Below are positions 7,955 through 14,896 of a stretch of 64,000 nucleotides of DNA, in pieces. Below the pieces are notes generated by a model. That model saw only the letters and a list, made by a program, of their open reading frames with translations, was not told the origin of the DNA and ran no database searches. The stretch is from assembly GCA_011392765.1 (NCBI GenBank), contig WYCW01000005.1, positions 244,454-308,453 on the forward strand, in the 5' to 3' direction. The position numbers and the translations under genes are program-made. Numbering within the stretch: the first letter of the stretch is position 1; the number at the start of each line of letters is the position of its first letter. This DNA comes from Candidatus Thiosymbion ectosymbiont of Catanema sp. Cochon2018. Its GTDB lineage: Bacteria; Pseudomonadota; Gammaproteobacteria; Chromatiales; Chromatiaceae.

Positions 7955-8590
7955 TGTCCGGTGAAAAGGACCAGAAAGTGGTCCCGCGATCATGCCGGCC
8001 GTAACGAGTGGTGAACGCGGAGCAGGCCTCGAAAAGGAGAATGCGGAAGCCGACCCACCCGTAATCCGGGGAAGGCCGCCGTCGTTGGGGAAGACAGAGC
8101 GATAGGAGCACCCAACGAAGTGGCGACAGCATGCATGAACCGGGGAGAGTGACGCAACACGGGAAACTCCAGGTGAAGGTGTCGCGTGAGCACCAACCGG
8201 CAACCCGTGAGGGCCAGGCCGGGCCGTGTGGGGTGGCGGGAGGCCTGTAGTACCGAAGAGACCGGGTAATGCCGGTGGAGGAAAGGGGCCTCAGTTCGAG
8301 GGCAGTGTTGAAAGAAGCGAGGCACGGGAAACTGGCATGAGCTGACAAGTTCCGTCCAAGCTACAGAAGCTTCAGCGAGCACTTCATGCGAAAGCGAAGG
8401 AGGCACCTGACGACCGCTTCTATATCCGGTATGACAAGATCTACTGGAGAGACATCTTCGCCTATGGCTACCGGCTGGTACGCAGCAATGGCGGACAAGC
8501 CGGTGTGGATGGGGAAAGCTTCGCACAGATTGAGGAGTACGGAGTCGATCGGTGGCTGGGTGAACGGGCGCAAGCCGTGAAGGAGAAGCG
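7955..8590 (+). mobile_element. Group II intron fragment, copy 1 (5'-truncated, RT stub)
   Basis: Bases from about 7955 onward match the intron at 8590-10268 as its reverse complement, covering intron domain RNA and the first about 80 codons of the reverse transcriptase (LQRALHAKAKEAPDDRFY). The first about 140 bases of the intron are missing. The RT start codon is kept but codon 3 is TGA (copy 2 has CGA). The copy ends at about 8590, where it meets copy 2 head-on. Confidence 0.8.
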
Positions 8591-10268
8591 TGGCGGTCCA
8601 CCGCACGGTAGGCGTTGCTGACAGCTCCGAGGGAGAAGTAGTTCGCCCATTCGACCACAACGCGGTTCAGGGCGGTTACGCGCTCCTCGGCGGTGCTCAG
8701 CAGCCAACGGCGGCTGGTCTCCTCGCTGATCGTGCGGCAGACCTTTCGGATGCTTTTCCGCGCCGGTCGCGTGCCGATGTAGGCCCGTCCCGTCTTTGGT
8801 GAGTAGCATCGTCCAAAGGTATAGCCGAGAAAGTCGAAATGCTCCTGGGGGACTTGGCAGCGCCGGGTCTTTTCTTCGTTGACCGTCAGTTTGAGCCGCC
8901 CCATCATCTCCCGCATTGCCACCAGGGCCCGCTCACCCGTTCCGCGGCAGCAGATGACGAAATCATCGGCGTAGTTGACGATCCGGGCACCCAGACGCTT
9001 CTCCAGTCCCAGTGTCTTCCACCCCAATACAAAGCGGCGCATATACAGGTTGCTCAGCAGCGGCGAAATCGGCGCCCCTTGCGGGATGCCACGCTTGCTA
9101 TCTTTCGCCTGCGTGGTTCGCTTCCGGCGCCCACCATCCGTCTCCTCTTCGACTGGCACCACCAGCCATTGCTTGATCAGAGCCAGCACATGGCGGTCAC
9201 TGATCCGCCGCGCCACACTCCGCATCAACTCGGCATGGGGAATGGTGTCGAAGTATCCGCTCAGGTCGGCCTCGACGACTTCCGTGTAGCCAGTGTTCAG
9301 CAGCCGGTGGACATGGCGTACCGCTTCTTGCGCGTTTCGCCCTTCCCGGTAGGCATACTGCTCCGGTTGCAGGTCGGCCTCGTAGATCGGTGTCAGTACC
9401 AACACCGCCGCCGTTTGCACCACCCGGTCCCGAATCGTCGGGATACCGAGCGCGCGCTGTTTACCATTCGCCTTGGGGATTATGACCCGGCGCACCGGGC
9501 TTGCTCGGTAGCTCTTTTCCTTCCGGTCTTGCGCCAGTTCACCCAACCATCGTTCGACTCCGTACTCCTCGATCTGAGCGAAGCGCTCCCCATCCACACC
9601 GGCTTGTCCGCCATTGCTGCGTGCCAGCCGGTAGGCATGGGCCAGTATGTCTTCTCGGTAGATCTTGTCATACAGCGCGTAGAAACGGTCGTTGGGCGCT
9701 TCCTTCGCGTTCGCATGAAGTGCTCGCTGAAGCTTCTGTATCTTGGGTGGAACTTGTCGGCTCATGCCAATTTCCTCTACCTCGCTTCTTTCAACACTGC
9801 CCTCGAACTGAGGCCCCTTTCCTCCGCCAGCGTTACCCGGCCTCCTCGGTACTACGGGCCTCCCGCCACCCCACGCGGCCCGGCCTGGCCCTCACGGGTT
9901 GCCGGTTGGTGCTCACGCCGCACCTCCGCCTGGGACTTCCCGTGTTGCGTCACCCTCCCCTGTTCATGCATGCTGTCACCACTACCCCGGCGGAACCCTT
10001 GGGTGCTCTCATCGCTCTACCTTCCCCAACGGCGGCGGCCTTCCCCGGATTACGGGCGGGTCGGCTTCCGCATTATCCTTTTCGAGGCCTGCTCAGTGTT
10101 CACTACTCGTTACGGCCTGCATGATCGCGGGACCTCTGTTTGGTCCTTTACACCGAAGGCTTCGGCCGTTTCGTTACCTCCACGACCGCTCCGGTTGCTA
10201 CCGGCTGGAGCGACAGTTGCCGGGTGGGAGTTTCACCCACTGAGAGGGTGCACCTTTCCACGGCGCAC
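8590..10268 (-). mobile_element. Group II intron, copy 2 (3'-truncated)
   Basis: The intron 5' end is GTGCGCC at 10268, matching the GUGYG consensus. About 500 bases of RNA domains precede the RT gene. The 3' side ends at 8590 inside the maturase domain, so domains V and VI are absent and the intron cannot splice. It sits within the TCCGCAGATTACG arm of a dispersed hairpin; the rest of that host repeat, down to its CTAG end, is found at 10269-10377. Confidence 0.85.
8593..9765 (-). pseudogene. Group II intron reverse transcriptase/maturase, 3'-truncated
   Basis: The frame starts MSRQVPPKIQKLQRALH at 9765. RT landmarks are SYRASPVRRVIIPKANGKQR, then AYREGRNAQEAVRH, ADLSGYFDTIPHAEL, RGIPQGAPISPLLSNLYM and the catalytic VNYADDFVICC. 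The X/maturase region begins (STAEERVTALNRVVVEWANY) and stops after YRAVDRHA at the junction with intron copy 1. Reading on into copy 1 gives a meaningless tail of about 200 residues. The polymerase core is complete; the C-terminal DNA-binding and endonuclease parts are absent. Confidence 0.85.
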
Positions 10269-10377
10269 CGTAATCTGCGGATAAAAGCAATGAGCACAGC
10301 GCACCCGATCGTGCGTTTTTTGTGCGGTGCACAAACTTGACTCATTGGTAAAGATTCGAGTTCCTCAAGGATCCTAG
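10269..10377 (+). repeat. Half of a CTAG-flanked element, split by the group II intron
   Basis: The stretch starts CGTAATCTGCGGATAA, continues with GCGGTGCACAAACTTGACTC and ends CAAGGATC before CTAG. It matches the right half of the element at 60760-60981 almost base for base. The left half is missing on the other side of the intron. From here to 10509 there is nothing coding that I can support. Confidence 0.7.
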
Positions 10378-10509
10378 CGAAACGCAAGCAGTCCCTTTCT
10401 CAAGTAAGTCGCAAACGCGATCAGAGTCAAGCATTCAAGAGGGGTGTCCTCTTTTCCCGTCTTTCCCCGAGCGACTTGTTAGCCAATTTAGATAAATTGA
10501 ACGTTAATT

Positions 10510-10608
10510 GGGCACTTTGAAAAATACGATTTTTGTCAACGGCGCACTTGAATAATCAGTGGGTTAGAGTCGCCTGATCGGTGAAAACGACAATTTTTCA
10601 AGGTGCCC
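10510..10608 (-). mobile_element. 99-bp MITE, copy 1
   Basis: Exactly 99 bases with terminal inverted repeats GGGCAC(C/T)TTGAAAAAT. It is flanked by AATT on both sides (4-bp target duplication). Orientation is opposite to the other three copies at 23470, 24200 and 31247. Its edge supplies the last 13 codons (HLEKLSFSPIRRL) and the stop of the antitoxin gene at 10564-10794. Confidence 0.85.
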
Positions 10609-10794
10609 AATTATCTCTTCAACTTTTTTGAAATCATTTTTTTTGATAAAAAAGTTATAGGCTTCCGGCTGAATGATCACCCCGACAATCTCTCCGTTAT
10701 CTCTTTCGATAATGATGTCTTCACCTTGCAATGGATCTGGGTTTTCAATGGATTTGAGCACATCCGTAGGAAGTTGGCTTGCCTTGACTTTCAT
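10564..10794 (-). CDS. Phd/YefM-like antitoxin, C-terminus replaced by a MITE
   Basis: 76 residues: MKVKASQLPTDVLKSIENPD, then DIIIERDNGEIVGVIIQPEA, a typical antitoxin hairpin, and a basic helical tail. The last 13 residues (HLEKLSFSPIRRL) are encoded by the 99-bp MITE at 10510-10608, so the natural end and any downstream toxin were displaced. No toxin is found nearby. DNA binding could survive, because the N-terminal region is intact. Confidence 0.6.
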   Translation of the reverse strand: MKVKASQLPTDVLKSIENPDPLQGEDIIIERDNGEIVGVIIQPEAYNFFIKKNDFKKVEEIIGHLEKLSFSPIRRL

Positions 10795-10867
10795 GATGTT
10801 TCCTCAATTCTAAAAATTTAGCCCGCGTAGGGCGGGACAGGCCAGGGATGGCCGCATCCCGTCTTGT

Positions 10868-10945
10868 TTGCATCACACAAAGACACCACGCCACAAAGAA
10901 ACGGGAGAAGAATCCTTCGTGTCTTTGTGGCTTGGTGTGAGCCCA
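10868..10945. repeat. Inverted repeat in intergenic DNA
   Basis: CACAAAGACACCACGCCACA on the left pairs with TGTCTTTGTGGCTTGGTGTG on the right, giving a long hairpin of a type scattered through environmental bacterial genomes. The remainder of the gap 10795-11016 holds short GGCGGGACAGGCCAGGGATG-like repeats and no gene. Confidence 0.55.
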
Positions 10946-11016
10946 ACAGGCGGGATGCGCTGCGCTTTCCCGCCCTACGGTCCTTTTATTTCTTTATTTC
11001 GAGGCGGAGCGCGCGG

Positions 11017-11304
11017 CTATTGCTTGTCGCGCTTGATGCTTTGGTTGGGTGCGTTCTTGAGCCGCCGGTGCATCTCTTGGCTTGACACACCACCCTCCCT
11101 GCTCTGTCTTTCGCGCGAGCGCTCTATCAAGTCAACGAACGCGGGGTTCGTACTCAGAGACACGGTCTCCAGATCTACGTTGGGGACCGCAAGCAGCGCG
11201 GCAACCGGACGACCGTGATCCGTAACCACAAGAGGAAGATTCTCCCCATGTCCGGCATACTGCCCCAGGGCCTCCCGGACTTCAGCGATTTCGATGGTCT
11301 TCAT
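11017..11304 (-). CDS. Orphan Phd/YefM antitoxin
   Basis: 95 residues. MKTIEIAEVREALGQYAGHG and LVVTDHGRPVAALLAVPNVD are the standard Phd/YefM strand-helix-hairpin, and the HGRPVAAL hairpin is the DNA-binding tip. No toxin gene adjoins it on either side within 500 bases. It may act as a solitary repressor or protect against a toxin elsewhere. The C-terminus (APNQSIKRDKQ) is unusually basic and may derive from repeat DNA. Confidence 0.7.
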   Translation of the reverse strand: MKTIEIAEVREALGQYAGHGENLPLVVTDHGRPVAALLAVPNVDLETVSLSTNPAFVDLIERSRERQSREGGVSSQEMHRRLKNAPNQSIKRDKQ

Positions 11305-11403
11305 AATTAGACCTTTTCCTCACCGATCCGGACCGAACTGCGGATCTTGATCCCTACAGCACGCACCAAGACGCGTTTCTCAGATTCCTCAACAATATCC
11401 TAA

Positions 11404-11696
11404 CGAGGCTTCGCCTCAGACCGACGAGGCGTGATCATCGCTCTCTCGCGATCGAAAACGGAACCGTGATCGTGATTGTAGTCGTAATCGGAGACGCCAG
11501 GCAAAGCGGGCATGGAAAACCTGATGGCTACGGGTTTCGACCCGGCACCTGGCCGGGACCTCCGGATTCCACGATCGGCGAAAGTATTCTGTCTCTCCTA
11601 CGGTGGCTTCGATCACGATTACGATTACGACAACGAGAGAGGTTAGACGTTTGCGAAATTTGACTCATTTGCACAAAATCTGGTCATTCAAGGAAT
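11404..11696 (+). mobile_element. CTAG-type non-autonomous element, copy B (293 bp)
   Basis: It starts GAGGCTTCGCCTCAGACC after CTAA and ends CATTCAAGGAAT before CATA. The interior differs from copy A: it has imperfect inverted arms of GATCGTGATTGTAGTCGTAA type and GGTTTCGACCCGGCACCTGG. It is nearly the same as copy C at 13026-13326. No coding capacity is seen. The rest of the gap 11305-11835 shows no gene. Confidence 0.7.
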
Positions 11697-11835
11697 CATA
11701 GTACGCCCGGAGGTCGCCGATGCGCAATTCCCAAGGCGCTACTGGGTTGGGACGCATGGGTTTTCGATTCCTCGTCTCTACGCCCGGCTGATGCGCGAGT
11801 TGGTTATCCACCAAATCATACGCGATTAATGCCGT

Positions 11836-12078
11836 CTACTCGAAATCTTCGAGTCTAGTAACTTTGCCCTGTCGGGCGTCTTTTCGGGAATGCTGGACAA
11901 TCTTCCGGAACCGCGGATCGTTCAATAAACGGTACTCAAAGTACTCGTCCTCAGTGGCAAAACCTCTTATCACACCAACGGGCTTACCGTGGTTTGTGAT
12001 AATGACCTCTTCCTTTGCTGCTTTCTTCACATACGAAGACAGATGATCTTTTAGTTCGCTAAGTGCGGTAGTGATCAT
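11836..12078 (-). CDS. Phd-type antitoxin, partner of the RelE-like toxin
   Basis: 80 residues. MITTALSELKDHLSSYVKKA and VIITNHGKPVGVIRGFATED give the Phd/YefM fold; the C-terminal basic/acidic tail (RFRKIVQHSRKDARQGKV) would wrap the toxin. Its ATG overlaps the toxin stop by 4 bases, so it is translated after the toxin, an inverted order seen in some RelE modules. This is one of the few modules in the window with both members intact. Confidence 0.8.
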   Translation of the reverse strand: MITTALSELKDHLSSYVKKAAKEEVIITNHGKPVGVIRGFATEDEYFEYRLLNDPRFRKIVQHSRKDARQGKVTRLEDFE

Positions 12079-12371
12079 AGCGATTTCACCCCATACTGAT
12101 CGAGCCAGTTCTCTGTGTCCTCTTTCGGAACAATTGCTAACACGACGACGGTTTCTGCTTCCACATCGTAGAACACCCGATAGTCCTCCAGACGCAAGCG
12201 GTACTCGGGGTGATCCATACCCCGTAGCCGCTTGATCCGACTTCGGCTGGTCTTGGTGGGCTCGTGGCGCAGATGTGTTTCGAGCCCATCACGGACGATT
12301 GAGCGCCAGCGAGCGGGGATGCCCCGGTAGTGTTCCTTCGCCGTGTCCGTCAGGGCAATCTCGTAACGCAT
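12075..12371 (-). CDS. RelE/ParE-superfamily toxin
   Basis: 98 residues. MRYEIALTDTAKEHYRGIPA is the opening. IKRLRGMDHPEYRLRLEDYR and VFYDVEAETVVVLAIVPKED form the core strands with the conserved Arg residues. The fold cleaves mRNA on the ribosome (RelE) or targets gyrase (ParE); sequence alone does not separate these, though the EYRLRxxDYRVFYDV pattern is closer to RelE. It is intact, and the antitoxin follows with a 4-base overlap. Confidence 0.8.
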   Translation of the reverse strand: MRYEIALTDTAKEHYRGIPARWRSIVRDGLETHLRHEPTKTSRSRIKRLRGMDHPEYRLRLEDYRVFYDVEAETVVVLAIVPKEDTENWLDQYGVKSL

Positions 12372-12595
12372 CCTTTCAGGGTAGCAGGTATCTGGCCAGA
12401 ATCAAGGCCAGATTGCAGGCCAGAGGGGAGTCTCTTGAGATGGGATTCCCAGCGAACAAAGTGGGTGTCCTTTTATTACTATCAATTGGTGGGAAAAGGG
12501 GGCAGGCTCAATTAACTTTTTTCTATGTAGACGGGTAAAGAGTTTTCAAAAATTGAACCTGCCCCCTTTTCCCTGCAACGCCTAAACGGCCAAGC

Positions 12596-12817
12596 TCACC
12601 GGTCACTGCGGAGCGGCAGCGCAGTAGCGGTCCGGTGAAGCGACTTGTTATCGGATATTGCTTCTATCGGTGGCTCTACAAAAGGATGTCCAGCTCTTAT
12701 ATGCTCTGCTTCCAATTTCTTCAAATCTTCATAAATCGCTCGCAGGTTATAGTTAAATTTTGCGGCATAAGCTTCCCGACTTTGCCTGATTTCCTCAATG
12801 ATTTCATCACTCGCCAC
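12596..12817 (-). CDS. Small antitoxin-like protein downstream of a broken PIN gene
   Basis: 73 residues from a GTG at 12817, preceded by GGAG six bases upstream. ASDEIIEEIRQSREAYAAKF and LRAIYEDLKKLEAEH are helical and charged, as in small proteins cotranscribed with PIN toxins. Its start lies 8 bases inside the end of the PIN gene. The last about 20 residues (SLHRTATALPLRSDR) look repeat-derived. The ATG-started longer frame from 12871 belongs to the PIN coding region in another phase and is rejected. Confidence 0.55.
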   Translation of the reverse strand: MASDEIIEEIRQSREAYAAKFNYNLRAIYEDLKKLEAEHIRAGHPFVEPPIEAISDNKSLHRTATALPLRSDR

Positions 12818-13594
12818 TTTCTTCTCCAAGCAATTCTTCTGGGGTGCAAATGAATGGCAGAAACAGCCCAATTTCGTCTAAATAGGCCATTATATTTCTC
12901 TGTAATTCCGGGTTGGCAATGTGCCTGCAATTCCATGTTAGCAAATAGTCAATGCAATGAATTGTTGCAATAGCAATATGTAGCCCATCTTCTGCTGCTT
13001 TTGGTGGGATAATCCCTCTTTCTAGCGAGGCTTCGCCTCAGACCGACGAGCCGTGATTATCGCTCTATCGCTCTATCGCTATCGAAAGCGGAACCGTGAT
13101 CGTGGTCGTGGTCGTAATCGGTGACGCCAGGCAAAGCGGGCACGGAAAACCTGATGGCTACGGGTTTCGACTCGGTACCTGGCCGGGACTTCCGGAAACC
13201 ACCAACTGCGAAAGAATGCTGTCCCTCCTGCGGCGGCTTCGACTACGATCACGATCACGACAACGAGAGGGGTTAGACGTTGGCGAAATTTGACTCATTT
13301 GCACAAAATCCGGTCATTCAAGGAATCTAGTAGGGCTTCTGCTATTCGATAAGCCTCTTCTGTTGTCAGCAATAGCGGAATATCGTTAATGACCTCTATA
13401 CGCTTCTGAGCAGCTTCAGAATCTCCGGCAGCACATTCACGCAATACCGATTCCGAAATGAACAGATCATAATCATCCCGTTTCTCCCACCATGCCAACG
13501 TTATTTGCTGGTGAGCCGCACCAATGATGGTTTTACTTGGCCGAGCCGTTAAGTAGCTGATGACGGAGGTTTCAAGATAGATTTTGCGTTTCAA
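12807..13594 (-). pseudogene. PIN-domain nuclease split by a CTAG-type element
   Basis: The N-terminal half (13594 down to about 13331) reads KRKIYLETSVISYLTARPSK, with later FISESVLRECAAGD, and breaks at EALL. The C-terminal half (about 13021 to 12807) continues GIIPPKAAEDGLHIAIATIH and IDYLLTWNCRHIANPELQ, then ICTPEELLGE and TGA. Removing the intervening 13026-13326 together with one CTAG copy restores an open frame (EALLERGIIPPKA). This is a canonical PIN toxin (DUF4411-like length, about 160 residues) inactivated by insertion. Confidence 0.85.
13026..13326 (+). mobile_element. CTAG-flanked element, copy C (301 bp), inside a PIN gene
   Basis: It is bounded by CTAG at 13022-13025 and 13327-13330, and the host gene shows the boundaries directly because its frame is rejoined when the element and one CTAG are removed. 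The ends are GAGGCTTCGCCTCAGACC and CATTCAAGGAAT; the interior has GATCGTGGTCGTGGTCGTAA and its approximate complement. It is a near copy of 11404-11696. Confidence 0.85.
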
Positions 13595-13829
13595 CGGATA
13601 TGCTCTAGACCTGTTTTTTGTCTGCTAATTACCAAATAGGTAGAGTGGATTAAGTGCGAAACCCAGCGTACTGTAAGGGCCATCCTATGCTGGGTTTCGT
13701 TCCTCAACCCAGCCTACGACTTCACCTTGCCATTCCGATTCGTCAACAGATATACGAAGTATATGGTGTTGCTCGGGCACAAGATTTCTCGCTTCGCTCG
13801 AAATGACACTAAACGTCAACCTTATCTGG

Positions 13830-13998
13830 TTCTACTTTGTCACATTCCATGATAACCCACCGATCTACAAGGAATCTGTCAAACAAGAAGATCCAAAAAG
13901 ACCAGCAAGTCACCCCAAATGTGACAAAGTAGAATAAACCTGACAAACCAGAAGCAACCTCAAAAATAATAGTCAAAATCCCGCTCACTGCGCTGATA
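13830..13998. repeat. Duplicated glgE 3' end, outer copy
   Basis: 169 bases that match 14726-14896, where they contain the last 12 codons of glgE (YQRSERDFDYYF) and its downstream flank. Inside the flank is an inverted repeat: TTCTACTTTGTCACATT at one end and AATGTGACAAAGTAGAA at the other, about 108 bases apart. The two copies bracket the vapBC module. A 65-residue hydrophobic frame (13809-14006) reads through this copy but is not supported as a gene. Confidence 0.8.
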
Positions 13999-14049
13999 CC
14001 AAACAAAGTGGATATCCTTTTTTCTTTTTTAGCATGTTAGGAAGATCGG

Positions 14050-14451
14050 TCAGTACGTCCAGTTCTCTGTTTTGAGTTCTTCAATCCGACCGAACTCCCG
14101 CAGATTGTTGCTGACCAAGGTCAGGTTGGACGCCAAGGCATGCGCGGCAATCCAGAGGTCGTTAGCACCAATTGGTGTACCAGCACGTTCGAGCTTAGCT
14201 CGAATACGAGCATAGTGGTGGGGGCTCTTATCCGGCAGCGTCAACACCGGGACAAGGTTAACGAACCGCTGCAACCGCTCTCTGACCTGTCCCGGATACT
14301 GACTCTTTTCCGCGCCGAGCAAGAGTTCGCCATAGGTGATTGTCGACATCCCAACGTCGCCTGGATGCAATCGCTCGAATCGACCAGCGACCTCCGAGGG
14401 ATGGTGTCTGACGATGTAGATGCAGATGTTGGTGTCGAGAAGATAGCGCAT
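14050..14451 (-). CDS. vapC: VapC ribonuclease toxin (PIN domain)
   Basis: 133 residues, full VapC length. Catalytic acidic residues are in MRYLLDTNICIYIV (Asp6), STITYGELLLGAE (Glu near 42) and PIGANDLWIAAHA (Asp near 98), followed by LTLVSNNLREFGRI. VapC enzymes cut specific RNAs, often initiator tRNA. The VapB gene lies 5 bases upstream on the same strand. The module sits between two copies of the glgE 3' end, so it is a recent insertion relative to glgE. Confidence 0.9.
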   Translation of the reverse strand: MRYLLDTNICIYIVRHHPSEVAGRFERLHPGDVGMSTITYGELLLGAEKSQYPGQVRERLQRFVNLVPVLTLPDKSPHHYARIRAKLERAGTPIGANDLWIAAHALASNLTLVSNNLREFGRIEELKTENWTY

Positions 14452-14456
14452 GGTCC

Positions 14457-14687
14457 TCAGGGGGCTTCTCGGACTTCGGGAAGTGGGTCCTGCCGTCTCT
14501 CCGCGAAGAAGTCTCCGGGCATGGATGCCAGCAGATCGAATGCTTCACGCAGGTTCGCCTGTTTCTTGCACAGGATCACCTCGCCGCCGCGGCGTAGGAT
14601 CTCGACCTCATCGACATCGAACTGGAAGCCATCGGGCAGTTGCACGCTTTGTGAGGTGCCACTGCGATTGATCTTGATTGTTGTCAC
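14457..14687 (-). CDS. vapB: VapB antitoxin (AbrB/MazE fold)
   Basis: 76 residues. TTIKINRSGTSQSVQLPDGF and DVDEVEILRRGGEVILCKK give a swapped-hairpin AbrB domain that binds the operon promoter; the C-terminal LREAFDLLASMPGDFFAERR is the VapC-binding arm with the typical FFAERR ending. It lies directly upstream of vapC and looks intact. Confidence 0.9.
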   Translation of the reverse strand: MTTIKINRSGTSQSVQLPDGFQFDVDEVEILRRGGEVILCKKQANLREAFDLLASMPGDFFAERRQDPLPEVREAP

Positions 14688-14725
14688 AGGTTTTTTTTAC
14701 CTCACAGTACCTACCGCCTAATCAG

Positions 14726-14896
14726 TTCTACTTTGTCACATTCCATGATAACCCACCGATCTACAAGGAATCTGCCAAACAATGAGATCCAAAAAGATCA
14801 GCACGTTACCCCAAATGTGACAAAGTAGAATAAAGGTCACTAAACAAGAAGTACCCTCAAAAGTAGTAGTCAAAATCCCGCTCACTCCGCTGATAA
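14726..14896. repeat. glgE 3' end and flank, inner copy
   Basis: Matching copy of 13830-13998. It includes the true glgE stop (14857-14859) and the same TTCTACTTTGTCACATT inverted repeat, which may serve as the transcription end of the glg operon. Confidence 0.8.

Noticed and set aside
8839..10284. 481-residue plus-strand frame in the intron region
   Set aside because: Antisense of the group II intron RT and intron RNA.
13809..14006. 65-residue hydrophobic frame as a membrane protein gene
   Set aside because: Its DNA is the duplicated end and flank of glgE read in another phase; there is no ribosome site or conservation evidence.
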